A stretch of 64,000 bases of DNA from Bradyrhizobium sp. NFR13 (GTDB lineage Bacteria > Pseudomonadota > Alphaproteobacteria > Rhizobiales > Xanthobacteraceae): positions 496,001 through 560,000 of the forward strand of contig NZ_FOTP01000001.1 of assembly GCF_900114605.1 (NCBI RefSeq), in the 5' to 3' direction. The notes under the pieces were generated by a model that had not been told where the DNA came from, searched no databases, and worked only from the letters and a program-made list of their open reading frames with translations. Every line of letters begins with the position of its first letter. Positions within the stretch are counted from its first letter, which is position 1. Made by a program: the position numbers and the translations under genes. Shown in pieces: positions 46,951 through 56,028 of this stretch.

Positions 46951-49013
46951 GCGGCCACACTCCCGGCGACGAGACCCTGTTCGGGCAGATAAGCGGGCGC
47001 GGCCGGAAACAGTCCGCGGCGAATGCCGACAAGGCCGATCAGCGCGTCCCCGCGCCCTGCCCCGCGTTCGCCCATGGCTTCCGAAAGCGCGTGATCGACT
47101 TTTGCCAGCAGTGGTTCCGGCATCGCACCGCCTTTGTAGTTGCGGAAGCTCACGGCGAGTTCATCCAGCATTGCGTCCATCGCCCTGAGCGTCGGCGGCG
47201 ACAGACGATGACGGGCGCGGCGCAGATCGACGATGTTCAGGCCGACGCGCAGCTCGCGCAGATTATCGACAGCGCGCAGCGGCGAATCCTTCAGGGCCGC
47301 CAGCCGCGGTGCCAGGAGGCCGATACGGTTCAGCATCAAGCCGGCAAAGGCAGCGCGATCGCGGTTGCCGCGCTGCTCGGCAGCCTGCGCAATGGCGATC
47401 CAGCCACGCCGCATCAGCCGTTTCACGCTCCATTCAGAGCCGACAGAGCGGATCAACTGGATCGAGATAACCGACAGTTCGGTGCCGACGAAGAAGGCCA
47501 CGCTTGAATTGGCGAATGTCGCGAAGTCCGCGTTATAGGTCGTCTGCAGCGCCATCAGCGTCGCGGTATTCGCCGCCAGCAGCATGCCGATGAAGAAGGT
47601 CGCGGGGCGTGCGATCAGATAACCGAACAGCAGGAACGGCGGCGCCAGCACGATCACCAGCAGTTCAACGTCGGTAATGGCCGGCAGGATCGCGAACAGA
47701 TAGAGCGCGATGATGACCATCGCGGCCAGCGTCCATTTGGCAAAGCCACGCAGCCCCACCGCGGGATCGTCCATGCTCGCGAAGAACGAGCAACCTACGG
47801 CGGCCATGGTCGGCGCCGTCGCACCGTCGGTCCAGCCTGTGGCGATCCAGAACGCGCAGCAAACGAGGATAGTCACGAACACGCCGGCTGCAGACCACAG
47901 CGCCATGCCGTGATCCACATGCCGCACCGGCGCGACGCCGGCTTCAGCCTGGAAGGCGAGTTTCGCGCCCGGTGGACGGCCGCCTTCGGCAATCGCCTGA
48001 TTGAGCACCCGGCAATCCGCGGAAATATCAACGAGCTCGCGCATCCTCATCAAGAGGCTCGCAATCATGATCTCGGTCCACGATGACGACGCGTTCAGTT
48101 TCGGCTGCTGCGCGGCGATTATGCTGCGCAGCCTGTCGGCCGGTTCGCGGTCGATGTTGTTGTCGGCGATCCAGGCGGAGACGTCGTCGATCAGAGCCAT
48201 CAATTGTGGATGGGACGTCCGTGCATCCGCGCGGAGCACATCGATGCGATCACCCATCGACGACAGTAGCGGCAGGAATGTCAGCATGCGCGTCCGCAAG
48301 GCACGCATCCAGCGCGAGGTCTCGCGCCCGCCGAGCCGGTCATAGGCCAGATGATCGGCCAGTGTATCGATATCCACTGCATCGGCCGCGAGCTTGAGGC
48401 GCAGATCTCGGGTAGCCGGATCGGCGCTGCGGCCGGCCAGCACGTCCTGGGTCAGCTTGCGCGCGCCGGCGAGCCAGGTATCGACCCGCGCTGCGACCGC
48501 AGGGCCGACGCTACGCGGCAGCAGGATCGTGGAGACGAGTGTGGCACAGAGAATGCCGACAATGATCTCCTCGCTGCGCGCCACCGCCGTATCGAAGATG
48601 GCAGCGGGTTCGTTGACCGAGGGAAAGCTGATCAGCGCGCAGGTATAGCCGGCCAGCATGAACATGTAGCTGCGCGGCGTCCGGTCCAGCAGCGAGACAT
48701 AGAGACAGAGCCCCACCCACAGGGCGATGGCGAGGCTGAGCAGTTCCGGCGAATTGACGAGATTGGGCACCAGCGCGACGCTTACGGATGCGCCGACCAG
48801 CGTGCCGATCACCCGGAACAGTGCCTTCGAACGCGTGGCGCCGGCCAACGGTTGCGAAGCGATATAAACAGTGGCCAGCGCCCAATAGGGCCGCGGCAGA
48901 TCCATCGCGAAGCCGACGAGCAGCGCCATCATGCCGGCAATAAAGGTTTTCACGGAGAAGATGATATCGGCGTGACGAACGAGAAACGGTTGCTTGGTCG
49001 CAGCAGAGGTCAT
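46947..49013 (-). CDS. FUSC-family (AaeB-like) efflux permease
   Basis: A 688-residue inner-membrane protein. It has two blocks of membrane helices (about 15-175 and 355-510), each followed by a cytosolic helical domain. Typical stretches are KTFIAGMMALLVGFAMDLPRPYWA, SVALVPNLVNSPELL, GYTCALISFPSV and FWIATGWTDGATAPTMAAVG. This is the AaeB/FUSC arrangement for export of aromatic acids. It overlaps marR upstream and DUF1656 downstream by four bases each. Confidence 0.93.
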   Translation of the reverse strand: MTSAATKQPFLVRHADIIFSVKTFIAGMMALLVGFAMDLPRPYWALATVYIASQPLAGATRSKALFRVIGTLVGASVSVALVPNLVNSPELLSLAIALWVGLCLYVSLLDRTPRSYMFMLAGYTCALISFPSVNEPAAIFDTAVARSEEIIVGILCATLVSTILLPRSVGPAVAARVDTWLAGARKLTQDVLAGRSADPATRDLRLKLAADAVDIDTLADHLAYDRLGGRETSRWMRALRTRMLTFLPLLSSMGDRIDVLRADARTSHPQLMALIDDVSAWIADNNIDREPADRLRSIIAAQQPKLNASSSWTEIMIASLLMRMRELVDISADCRVLNQAIAEGGRPPGAKLAFQAEAGVAPVRHVDHGMALWSAAGVFVTILVCCAFWIATGWTDGATAPTMAAVGCSFFASMDDPAVGLRGFAKWTLAAMVIIALYLFAILPAITDVELLVIVLAPPFLLFGYLIARPATFFIGMLLAANTATLMALQTTYNADFATFANSSVAFFVGTELSVISIQLIRSVGSEWSVKRLMRRGWIAIAQAAEQRGNRDRAAFAGLMLNRIGLLAPRLAALKDSPLRAVDNLRELRVGLNIVDLRRARHRLSPPTLRAMDAMLDELAVSFRNYKGGAMPEPLLAKVDHALSEAMGERGAGRGDALIGLVGIRRGLFPAAPAYLPEQGLVAGSVAA

Positions 49014-49489
49014 GACACCGCGTCCGCCTCCTCGGCGGCCTCATACAGACGATTGGCCGACTGCTCGATCCGCCCGAGCACATCGAAAGCGATGGCGAGC
49101 TCGTCCGGCCCGATGCCCTTCATCAGATCGGCACGCAGCCGGCGCATCACGCGCCTGATTTCTTCGGCTTTGGCTTCGCCGAGCGGGGTCAGATGCAACA
49201 CCTTGGCGCGGCGGTCGGTCGGGTCCTCACGGCGCTCGACCAGCCCTTCGGCAGCCAACAGATCGATCAGCCGGACCACCGACGGTCCCTCGAGCCCCAT
49301 TTCGTCGGCCAGCACGCCCTGGCGCACATTCTCCCGTCCGCCACGGGACAGGATCAGCAGCGGATGAGCCGTGGCTTCGGACAGGCCATGCGCCGACAGG
49401 GTCTGGTCAGCCTTGCGGCGCCAGACCCGTGCCAGTCGCGCAACCAACAAGCCCAATTCGGCTTGGATATGTGCTGGGGAGTGGGGCAT
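49010..49489 (-). CDS. MarR-family transcriptional regulator
   Basis: A 159-residue winged-helix repressor. Seen are LLVARLARVWRRKADQTLSAHGLS, VLADEMGLEGPSVVRLIDLLAAEGLVERREDPTDRRAKVLHLT (recognition helix and wing), and the C-terminal dimer helices. It is the first gene of the efflux operon; its own promoter carries two palindromes (49498-49529). A phenolic or aromatic acid ligand would release repression in the usual MarR way. Confidence 0.92.
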   Translation of the reverse strand: MPHSPAHIQAELGLLVARLARVWRRKADQTLSAHGLSEATAHPLLILSRGGRENVRQGVLADEMGLEGPSVVRLIDLLAAEGLVERREDPTDRRAKVLHLTPLGEAKAEEIRRVMRRLRADLMKGIGPDELAIAFDVLGRIEQSANRLYEAAEEADAVS

Positions 49490-49795
49490 GGGAATTAGAT
49501 AGGATGCTATCGATTAGGCTACAATCTATTTTGTGCAGCGCGTCAATCACGGTCTAGTGAGAACGATCTGCCGGCCGGCGAATCCGCAAGACCGATCGGG
49601 AGGCACAAATTGGCAGGCGATGCCAACGAGGGAGGCCGGGAATTTCTCAATGATTTCCGTGGGACACTTCTTTCAGCGATTGAAATCCCCCTTGTTTCTG
49701 CCATGTTCGCGCCCAAAGCAGGCATCGGGTAGTGTTCTCCAGCGCGCGAATCTCCATCGCGCGGATGCTCCATTTGAAAGCGGCAAAGGAATTCC
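49490..49795. other. Divergent promoter region, marR efflux operon / ParA-like pair
   Basis: About 305 bases without a convincing gene. The first 40 bases next to marR hold overlapping palindromes; the remainder should carry the promoter of the ParA-like genes. AAGGAATT precedes their start. Nothing else was recognised. Confidence 0.5.
49498..49529. promoter_or_regulatory. Candidate MarR operator(s)
   Basis: Two overlapping inverted repeats stand 9-40 bases upstream of marR: GATAG-N4-CTATC (49498-49511) and ATCGATT-N7-AATCTAT (49509-49529, one mismatch). Their position fits autorepression of the efflux operon. Confidence 0.55.
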
Positions 49796-50551
49796 ATGGC
49801 GAAGCCAGCAGTGATTGTCGTCGGCGCGGACAAGGGTGGGGTCGGCAAGACCACGGTATCGCGGACGGTTCTGGATTATTTCAGTGCCAACAACGTGCCC
49901 ACCCGCGCTTTCGACACGGAAGCGCCGCGCGGCACGCTGAAGCGGTTCCATTCGGACATCACCGAAATCGTCGACATGACGACCACCGCCGACCAGATGA
50001 GGATCTTCGATACGCTCAACAGCGTGTCGCCCTCGGTAACCGTGATCGACGTCCGCGCAGGCCTGCTGTCGCGGGCACTGGCCGATCTGCGTGACATCGG
50101 CTTCCTCGATGCCGCCAAGTCCGGCCAGATCACCTTTGCCGTTTTCCATATACTCGGCCCGTCGATCGCTTCGCTGGACGAAATCGCCGAGACCGCCGGC
50201 TTCATGGACGGCGCCAAGTATTTCCTGGTGAAGAACTTCATCAACAACACCAGCTTCTTCGAATGGGACCAGGCGACCTACAATTCGTATTTCCACAAGA
50301 TCAAGGGCGCCACCGAGATCACCATCCCCAAACTGAACGAAATGGCCTATGAGCAGGTCGAAGTCTCCAGCGTGCCGTTCCTGAAATTCGTCGCCAACAA
50401 GGGACCACATGACGAGACGGCGAACTATTCGTTCGTGCTGCGCGGCTATGTCCGGCACTGGCTGGCCAATGTCTGGAGCGAATTCGACCGCATCAAGCTG
50501 ACCGACATCGTCCACGACAAGCCCGGTGCCCGCAGCCCCGGCGAGAAGTAA
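49796..50551 (+). CDS. ParA/MinD-like P-loop ATPase, member 1 of a tandem pair
   Basis: A 251-residue cytosolic ATPase. It has a deviant Walker A, VVGADKGGVGKTTVSR (signature Lys in DKGG), a Walker A'-like strand TRAFDTEAPRGTL, and a Walker B-like strand SVTVIDVRAGLLSRAL. The remaining ~150 residues have no recognised domain. A good ribosome site (AAGGAATT) precedes the ATG. No parB, parS-like repeat, chemotaxis or flagellar gene is near. The next gene, 48 bases on, encodes a diverged paralogue, so the two probably work together. The cargo and role are unknown. Confidence 0.82.
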   Translation: MAKPAVIVVGADKGGVGKTTVSRTVLDYFSANNVPTRAFDTEAPRGTLKRFHSDITEIVDMTTTADQMRIFDTLNSVSPSVTVIDVRAGLLSRALADLRDIGFLDAAKSGQITFAVFHILGPSIASLDEIAETAGFMDGAKYFLVKNFINNTSFFEWDQATYNSYFHKIKGATEITIPKLNEMAYEQVEVSSVPFLKFVANKGPHDETANYSFVLRGYVRHWLANVWSEFDRIKLTDIVHDKPGARSPGEK

Positions 50552-50599
50552 GTCCATTTAACGATTGGAGCGGCGTCGGATTCGCCTGATATTGCGCCG

Positions 50600-51268
50600 A
50601 TGCGACGCACGCCCGTTTATATCATCTGCTCGACGCGACCGATGGTCGGCAAGACCCTCGTCGCGCGCTTGTTGTGCGAATTCCTGAAGCTGCAGCGCGG
50701 CGACGTCACCGCCTTCGATGTCAGCCTGAAAGAACCGTCGCTGCTGGATTTCCTGCCGAAGCTGACCGAGACCGCCGATATCGGCGACACATTTGGCAAG
50801 ATGTCGCTGATGGACCGGCTCATCATCAATGACGACATCGCCAAGGTGATCGACCTCGGCTATTTCGCATTCGACGAATTCTTCAAAATGACCGGCGAGA
50901 TCGGTTTTGCCAAGGAAGCCGCGCGCCGCGGCGTGGCGCCCATCGTGTTCTTCATGGGCGACAGCGACCGCGCCTCATTGCGCGGTTATGAGATGCTGCA
51001 ACAGCAGTTCTCGCGCAATTCGCTTTACGTGATCGACAACGAACACGTGCTGCGCGGCGAAATCCCGGCAGCGCTGGCGCAGGGTCGCTTGCTGCGCATC
51101 GCAGCGCTGCCGCCTTTTCTCAAGACCTATATCGACCGGCTGAGCTTTTCATTCACCGGCTATCTGCGCTCGGAACAGGATTCATCCACCGAGCTGCATC
51201 AATGGATCCGGAAGAACTATTTTGCGTTCCGCGAGATCGAGCTGGGATTGCTGCTGCAGGGGTCGTGA
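50600..51268 (+). CDS. Diverged P-loop ATPase, member 2 of a tandem pair
   Basis: A 222-residue protein alignable by eye with the start of its upstream neighbour: VYIICSTRPMVGKTLVARLL (P-loop keeping GKT but with the KGG part changed to RPM) and DVTAFDVSLKEPSLLDFLP, matching the AFDTEAP strand of member 1. Later are APIVFFMGDSDRASLRG and a C-terminal YFAFREIELGLLLQG. ATP binding is plausible; hydrolysis is uncertain. Same strand, 48 bases after member 1, so an operon is likely. I do not know this family's function. Confidence 0.75.
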   Translation: MRRTPVYIICSTRPMVGKTLVARLLCEFLKLQRGDVTAFDVSLKEPSLLDFLPKLTETADIGDTFGKMSLMDRLIINDDIAKVIDLGYFAFDEFFKMTGEIGFAKEAARRGVAPIVFFMGDSDRASLRGYEMLQQQFSRNSLYVIDNEHVLRGEIPAALAQGRLLRIAALPPFLKTYIDRLSFSFTGYLRSEQDSSTELHQWIRKNYFAFREIELGLLLQGS

Positions 51269-51292
51269 GGGAAGCGCATCAACCTCCCCGTC

Positions 51293-51316
51293 TCGTCCCC
51301 GCGAAAGTGGGGACGA
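51293..51316. repeat. Inverted repeat in the convergent gap before apt
   Basis: TCGTCCCC-GCGAAAGT-GGGGACGA is an exact 8-bp palindrome with an 8-base loop in the 57 bases between the ATPase pair and apt. It may act as a bidirectional terminator; similar GCGAAAGTGGGG elements are dispersed in these genomes. Confidence 0.6.
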
Positions 51317-51325
51317 CGTCCGAGT

Positions 51326-51871
51326 TCAATGCCCGTCGAACGTCATCAGCGTGCGCACCGGCACATCCATCGCCCGCAGCTTGGCCGCGCCGCCAAGATC
51401 CGGCAGATCGATGATGAAGCAGGCGGCGACCACGTCGGCGCCGATCTGGCGCATCAGCTTGACGGCGCCTTCGGCGGTGCCGCCGGTGGCGATCAGATCG
51501 TCCACCAGGATCACGCGTTCGCCGGGCTTGATGGCGTCGGCATGCACTTCCATCTCGTCGATGCCGTATTCAAGCGAGTAAGCGATCCGCACAGTCGTAT
51601 GCGGCAGCTTGCCCTTCTTGCGGATCGGCACGAAACCGGCCGACAGCTGATGCGCGACAGCACCGCCGATGATGAAGCCGCGCGCTTCCATGCCTGCGAC
51701 CTTGTCGATCTTCAGCCCCGCCCAGGGCTGCACCAGCTCATCCACCGCGCGGCGGAACGAGCGTGCATCACCCAGCAATGTGGTGATGTCGCGAAACAGG
51801 ATACCCGGCTTCGGATAATCCACAATGGTGCGGACGGAGGCTTTGAGATCGTGCGCGAGTTCGGGTGTCAT
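51326..51871 (-). CDS. apt: Adenine phosphoribosyltransferase
   Basis: Purine salvage enzyme (181 residues) that converts adenine + PRPP to AMP + PPi. Seen are [21 protein letters not shown], the family loop [35 protein letters not shown], and the PRPP-binding [18 protein letters not shown]. The start [13 protein letters not shown] at 51871 matches the family; the frame runs 31 codons further up into the trp gene region without similarity. It lies 28 bases after trpE(G) on the same strand and may be read through from it. Confidence 0.95.
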   Translation of the reverse strand: MTPELAHDLKASVRTIVDYPKPGILFRDITTLLGDARSFRRAVDELVQPWAGLKIDKVAGMEARGFIIGGAVAHQLSAGFVPIRKKGKLPHTTVRIAYSLEYGIDEMEVHADAIKPGERVILVDDLIATGGTAEGAVKLMRQIGADVVAACFIIDLPDLGGAAKLRAMDVPVRTLMTFDGH

Positions 51872-51899
51872 CAGGGTCTTTCGGTTCTTCAGATGGACA

Positions 51900-54062
51900 T
51901 CAGTTGGGGCGTTGCCCCAACCGAAATGCGTTTTCGACGATACGTAAGCCGACCTCGCCGCCAAGCGACATCAGCGATTCCGGATGAAATTGCACGCCAC
52001 CGACCGGCAGCGTCTTGTGTTCGATGGCCATGGCGACACCGTCCTCGGTCGAGGCCGTCACGGTAAGCACATCGGGCATGCTGTCCTGCTCGACAAACAG
52101 CGAGTGATAGCGGCCGATGACGATTTCATTCGGCAGACCGTTCATCAACTTTCCGCCCCGCACCTGCACGCGCGACGGCCGTCCATGCGCCGGCTGCGCG
52201 AGCTGGCCCAGCACGCCGCCGAAATATTCACCGATCGCCTGCACGCCAAGACAGACACCGAACACCGGCAGTTTCTTGTCCAGCGCGGTATCGAGTGTCT
52301 TGCCGATGCCGAAATCGGCGGGACGTCCCGGCCCCGGCGACAGCACGAGGAGATCGAAACTCTCGCGGTTCAGGACGGTCTGTGCATGGACATGACGAAC
52401 CACGCTGACGGTGGCGCCGACCTGACGGAAGTAATCCGCCAGCATATGCACGAAACTGTCGTCGTGATCGATCAGCAGTACCTTCTTGCCCGAACCGGTT
52501 GCATCCGGCGCAAAGGCCGACAGCCGCTTCGGCGGATCGCCGCGCAGCGCCTGGAACAGGGCTGCAGCCTTGGTCTGGCATTCCTTCTCTTCGGCGACGG
52601 GATCCGAATCGAACAGCAGCGTCGCGCCGACGCGAACTTCGGCGAGGCCATCCTTCATGCGGATCGTACGGATGGTGATGCCGGTATTGATGCCGCCATC
52701 GAATGACACGGCACCAATGGCGCCGGCATACCAACGCCGCGACGAGCGCTCGTTATCTTCGACGAACTGCATCGCCCATAGTTTCGGCGCACCGGTCACC
52801 GTCACCGCCCAGGCATGGGTCAGGAACGCATCGAGTGCATCAAAGCCCGGCCGCAGCATGCCTTCCACATGATCGACAGTATGGAACAGTTTTGAGTAGG
52901 TCTCGATCTGCCGACGCGCCAACACCTTGATCGTGCCGGGCACGCAGACGCGCGCCTTGTCGTTACGATCGACGTCGGTGCACATGTTGAGTTCGAATTC
53001 GTCTTTCTCCGAATTCAGCAACTGCCGGATCTGCTCGGCATCGCCGATGGCATCGACGCCGCGCGCGATGGTGCCAGAGATCGGACAGGTCTCGACGCGG
53101 CGACCGTCGGAGCGCACGAACATTTCCGGCGAGGCAGCGACGAGAAATTCGCCATCGCCGAGATTCATCAGCGCGCCATAAGGTGACGGGTTGATGACGC
53201 AGAGCCGCTGGAACACTTCCGCCGGCGAACGTTCGCAGGGCTCGGCGAACAACTGACCGGGCACGGCCTCGAACAGATCGCCGCGCGCAAAAGCGGCACG
53301 GGCGTTCTCGACAGTCTTCTGATATTCGCCGGGCGCATGATCGGCAAAGCCCTGGCGCGGTGCCTTGTTGTAGCCGCTGTCGGGCGTATCGCGTGGCAGG
53401 CCCTCGGTGGAGCGATCCTTCCAAGTGAAGTCATAGGACATCACCACGCCGCGGCCGGTGGCGCGGTCATAGGCCAGCAGCGTGTCGGGCAGATACAGCA
53501 CGATGTCGCGCTGGTCGGCCTCGCGCGCGCGCTTCTGCTTCAGGTCCTCCATCTGGAACACGAGGTCATAGGCGAAGGCGCCATAGAGCCCGAGCATGGA
53601 ATCGTCTGAGGAGAACAATTGCGCGACCATGTCGCGCACCAGTGACATCACGCTGGCGCGGCGGGTGCGCTGATCTTCCTCGACCGGCGCCTCGCCGCGG
53701 ATGATGTGGCCCTTGAGCTTCGACATCGTCCGCCCGTCGAGCGCGATACAGGGATCCTGCAGCGTGTCGGCGAGAAAGGCGATCAACACCTGGCCACGCT
53801 TGTTCAGCGCCGTCAGCGTGAAATCCGTCCCGGTGGTTTCCAGCAGCAACGGCGGATCGGAAAAACCGAGATCGAAGCTCTCATAGCGGCCGGGCACCGT
53901 GGTGCCCGACGACAGCACCACGCCGCGGCGCTGATCGAGCCGGACGATCAGATCGTCCAGCGCGGTGCCGCCGGTGAAATAATCGACATGGCGCGCCACG
54001 GAGAGACCCGCGCGGGTCTTGTAGGTGCTGTCAGCGGGGAGCGAAAACACAGTCCTGTTCAT
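51900..54062 (-). CDS. trpE(G): Anthranilate synthase, fused TrpE-TrpG
   Basis: A single 720-residue chain carrying both anthranilate synthase activities, the first committed step of tryptophan synthesis from chorismate and glutamine. The TrpE part (residues 1-~510) has [29 protein letters not shown] and [13 protein letters not shown]. The glutamine amidotransferase part (~525-720) has [10 protein letters not shown], the nucleophile in [12 protein letters not shown] and the His/Glu of [12 protein letters not shown]. Fusion is usual in Rhizobiales. AAGAGGACACC precedes the ATG. An attenuator with a Trp-Trp leader peptide lies upstream. Confidence 0.96.
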   Translation of the reverse strand: MNRTVFSLPADSTYKTRAGLSVARHVDYFTGGTALDDLIVRLDQRRGVVLSSGTTVPGRYESFDLGFSDPPLLLETTGTDFTLTALNKRGQVLIAFLADTLQDPCIALDGRTMSKLKGHIIRGEAPVEEDQRTRRASVMSLVRDMVAQLFSSDDSMLGLYGAFAYDLVFQMEDLKQKRAREADQRDIVLYLPDTLLAYDRATGRGVVMSYDFTWKDRSTEGLPRDTPDSGYNKAPRQGFADHAPGEYQKTVENARAAFARGDLFEAVPGQLFAEPCERSPAEVFQRLCVINPSPYGALMNLGDGEFLVAASPEMFVRSDGRRVETCPISGTIARGVDAIGDAEQIRQLLNSEKDEFELNMCTDVDRNDKARVCVPGTIKVLARRQIETYSKLFHTVDHVEGMLRPGFDALDAFLTHAWAVTVTGAPKLWAMQFVEDNERSSRRWYAGAIGAVSFDGGINTGITIRTIRMKDGLAEVRVGATLLFDSDPVAEEKECQTKAAALFQALRGDPPKRLSAFAPDATGSGKKVLLIDHDDSFVHMLADYFRQVGATVSVVRHVHAQTVLNRESFDLLVLSPGPGRPADFGIGKTLDTALDKKLPVFGVCLGVQAIGEYFGGVLGQLAQPAHGRPSRVQVRGGKLMNGLPNEIVIGRYHSLFVEQDSMPDVLTVTASTEDGVAMAIEHKTLPVGGVQFHPESLMSLGGEVGLRIVENAFRLGQRPN

Positions 54063-54115
54063 GGTGTCCTCTTAGGAAACATGCCGGAGGGGGCGCCACA
54101 CAGAACAAACAAGCA

Positions 54116-54143
54116 AAGGCCGTCGCACTGCGATGGCGGCCTT
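54116..54143 (-). terminator. Transcription attenuator of trpE(G)
   Basis: AAGGCCG and CGGCCTT, extended by TCG/CGA pairs, form a stem on the minus strand. It is followed by the T-rich TTTGCTTGTTTGTTC. It sits 39 bases after the trpL stop and 53 bases before trpE(G), as expected for a ribosome-controlled attenuator. Confidence 0.85.
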
Positions 54144-54181
54144 CGACGATTGAAAATAAGCAAATCGCACCGACCACCTCT

Positions 54182-54229
54182 TCAGGAGGTGCGCCACCAA
54201 CGACGGCTGTTGCGGACAGGGGTGCTCAT
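54182..54229 (-). CDS. trpL: trp leader peptide TrpL
   Basis: A 15-residue frame, MSTPVRNSRRWWRTS, with two adjacent tryptophans. It is followed by mutually exclusive hairpin sequences and a terminator before trpE(G). Ribosomes stalling at the Trp codons when tryptophan is scarce would let transcription continue. No Shine-Dalgarno sequence precedes the ATG, and the predicted promoter puts the transcription start on its A, so the peptide mRNA is probably leaderless, as described for Sinorhizobium meliloti trpL. Confidence 0.9.
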   Translation of the reverse strand: MSTPVRNSRRWWRTS

Positions 54230-54236
54230 GGCGGGC

Positions 54237-54265
54237 AAATCACCATGGCCGGCCCGGAAGGTCAA
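54237..54265 (-). promoter_or_regulatory. trpL-trpE(G) promoter
   Basis: On the minus strand, TTGACC (54265-54260), a 17-base spacer, then TGATTT (54242-54237). Seven bases later is the A of the trpL ATG. The -35 is near consensus. It lies just before the 3' end of the GNAT gene. Confidence 0.75.
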
Positions 54266-54269
54266 GGGA

Positions 54270-54749
54270 CTAAACGGCCCTCGGCCGCTCCCGGACGAAT
54301 ACCGTCAGTTTAAGCGCCCCGACGCCGTCCTCGATCGGGGTCCAGCCGATGCTCTCGTACCAGGCCCGACGGGGCGGGGCAGCGCAGAGATAGACCCGGG
54401 CATGACCGCGGGAGAAGGCCTCCAGGCAGGCCCGCTCGATCAGCGCCGGGGCGATGCCCTGTTTGCGGGCATCTGGCTCGGTCCAGACCGCCGCCACCCA
54501 GGGCGTATATTGCGGGCGCTCGTCGAGATCGGACACAAGCAGCGAGGCCGTCCCGAGAAAGTCTGCGCCGCGATGCGCCACCAGCGCGATCGGCAGGTCA
54601 GTCCCCTGCATATTCTCGCGCAATCGCTCGACGATATAGGCCTCGGGCACGCCATGACGCTTCCACCACGCCTGCCAGATCCGATCGGCGACGATGTCGA
54701 AGAAGTCGGCCTGCCGGCGCAAATCGGAAATGGTGAAGTTGGCTGTCAT
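54270..54749 (-). CDS. GNAT-family N-acetyltransferase
   Basis: A 159-residue acetyltransferase. The acetyl-CoA motif A is visible as WVAAVWTEPDARKQGIAPALIERACLEA, with R-x-x-G-x-A in place of the classic Q-x-x-G-x-G/A. Then come ARVYLCAAPPRRAWYESIGW. The acceptor substrate cannot be inferred. It is upstream of trpL on the same strand; the trp promoter overlaps its end. Confidence 0.88.
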   Translation of the reverse strand: MTANFTISDLRRQADFFDIVADRIWQAWWKRHGVPEAYIVERLRENMQGTDLPIALVAHRGADFLGTASLLVSDLDERPQYTPWVAAVWTEPDARKQGIAPALIERACLEAFSRGHARVYLCAAPPRRAWYESIGWTPIEDGVGALKLTVFVRERPRAV

Positions 54750-54804
54750 CGGCCTCGACCTACAAGGTCAGGCCTGTCGCATCAAGCTGCCACGCGGCTA
54801 TGCG

Positions 54805-55290
54805 TCACGATGTGCGAGATTCACCGGTGAGCCGCTTCAGCATGGGAAAGGATGACGTCGTGCCGAATTTTCCCTGCGGCACTCCGCAGTCTTCATAGCC
54901 GGCAGACAGATAAAGGCGATGGGCTGTCTCGGTGCTGATCAGATGGCAGACATCGCTGCCATGGTCCCGCGCGGTCGCCTCAAGCTGTGCCAGCATCGCC
55001 TTGCTGACGCCCCGGAACCGGGCATCCGGCGAGACGTAGTTGCACGTAATCTCGCCATCATGTCTGACGATGCCGACGGCGAGCACTGTTTCTTCCTCGA
55101 CCGCGACGAGAACGAAATTGCCCGGATGGGCAATCCAGCCCCCGACTTCCGCTGGCGTCTTGTTGTCGAGCCACCTCTGCAAGATCGCCGGATCGTCATG
55201 ATGATCGGCGCCGCAGAGCTCGGCGATGGAGCGGCGCAAAACATTGCACATCTCGGCCGCCTCATCGGGGCGCGCTCTGCGGATCAGCAT
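54805..55290 (-). CDS. GNAT-family N-acetyltransferase
   Basis: A 161-residue acetyltransferase. The N-terminus MLIRRARPDEAAEMCNVLRRSI is typical of the family. The acetyl-CoA site is ITCNYVSPDARFRGVSKAMLAQLEATA, followed by STETAHRLYLSAGYEDCG. Not closely similar to the neighbouring GNAT, so not a recent duplicate. The substrate is unknown. Confidence 0.88.
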   Translation of the reverse strand: MLIRRARPDEAAEMCNVLRRSIAELCGADHHDDPAILQRWLDNKTPAEVGGWIAHPGNFVLVAVEEETVLAVGIVRHDGEITCNYVSPDARFRGVSKAMLAQLEATARDHGSDVCHLISTETAHRLYLSAGYEDCGVPQGKFGTTSSFPMLKRLTGESRTS

Positions 55291-55304
55291 CCGATCAAAA
55301 GGCC

Positions 55305-55979
55305 TCAGCCTAGATGTTTCTTAAAGAATGCCGTCGCGCGGCCCCAGGCGAGTTCGGCAGCTTCGCGGTCATGGACGCTGACGCGCTGTTCGTTGACGAA
55401 AGCGTGGTCGGCGTCATAGCGGAAGAACTCGGCGGACTTGCCGGCCGCCTTCAGGCCGTTCTCGAAGGCATCGACTACCGCAGGCGTGCACCAGTCATCG
55501 CGATTGGCGAAATGCCCCTGCAGCGGCACCTGCACATCGGCGGGCTTGGCCGCCTGTTCCGGCGGAATGCCATAGAACGCCACGGCGGCCTTGAGTTCGG
55601 GAATCTTGCACGAACCGATGATGGTCACGGCGCCGCCAAGGCAGAAACCGGTAAGACCGACTTTCGCGCCGTTGCGCGACAGGTACTGTGCCGCGCCGCG
55701 CACGGTCTGCGTCGTGGCATCCATGAAATCGAGCGAGTTCATTTCTTTACCAGCCGCGTCCGTGTCGTGATACGGCACGACCACGCCGTTATAGAGATCC
55801 GGCGCCAGCGCATCGAAGCCGGCGAGCGCAAGGCGATCGGCCAGACCCTTGATCTGCTCCTGCAGGCCCCACCATTCCTGGATCACGACCACACCCGGCG
55901 CGTTGCCGGTCGAGGCATTGGCGAGATAGCCCTTGGCTTCCTTGCCGTCCGGCCGCTTGAAGCTGATCGATGTTCCCAT
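55305..55979 (-). CDS. Dienelactone hydrolase family protein
   Basis: A 224-residue hydrolase of the dienelactone hydrolase family. The cysteine nucleophile elbow is GLTGFCLGGAV, the aspartate region GHFANRDDWCTP and the histidine FRYDADHAFVNEQR. Also ISFKRPDGKEAKGYLA and VVVIQEWWGLQEQIKGLADRLA at the N-terminus. GGAGGACACC precedes the ATG at 55979. No chlorocatechol genes are adjacent, so the natural substrate is uncertain. Confidence 0.9.
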   Translation of the reverse strand: MGTSISFKRPDGKEAKGYLANASTGNAPGVVVIQEWWGLQEQIKGLADRLALAGFDALAPDLYNGVVVPYHDTDAAGKEMNSLDFMDATTQTVRGAAQYLSRNGAKVGLTGFCLGGAVTIIGSCKIPELKAAVAFYGIPPEQAAKPADVQVPLQGHFANRDDWCTPAVVDAFENGLKAAGKSAEFFRYDADHAFVNEQRVSVHDREAAELAWGRATAFFKKHLG

Positions 55980-56028
55980 GGTGTCCTCCGCTGGAATGGT
56001 TCGGGGCAACTTATAGACCCCTCACGTG

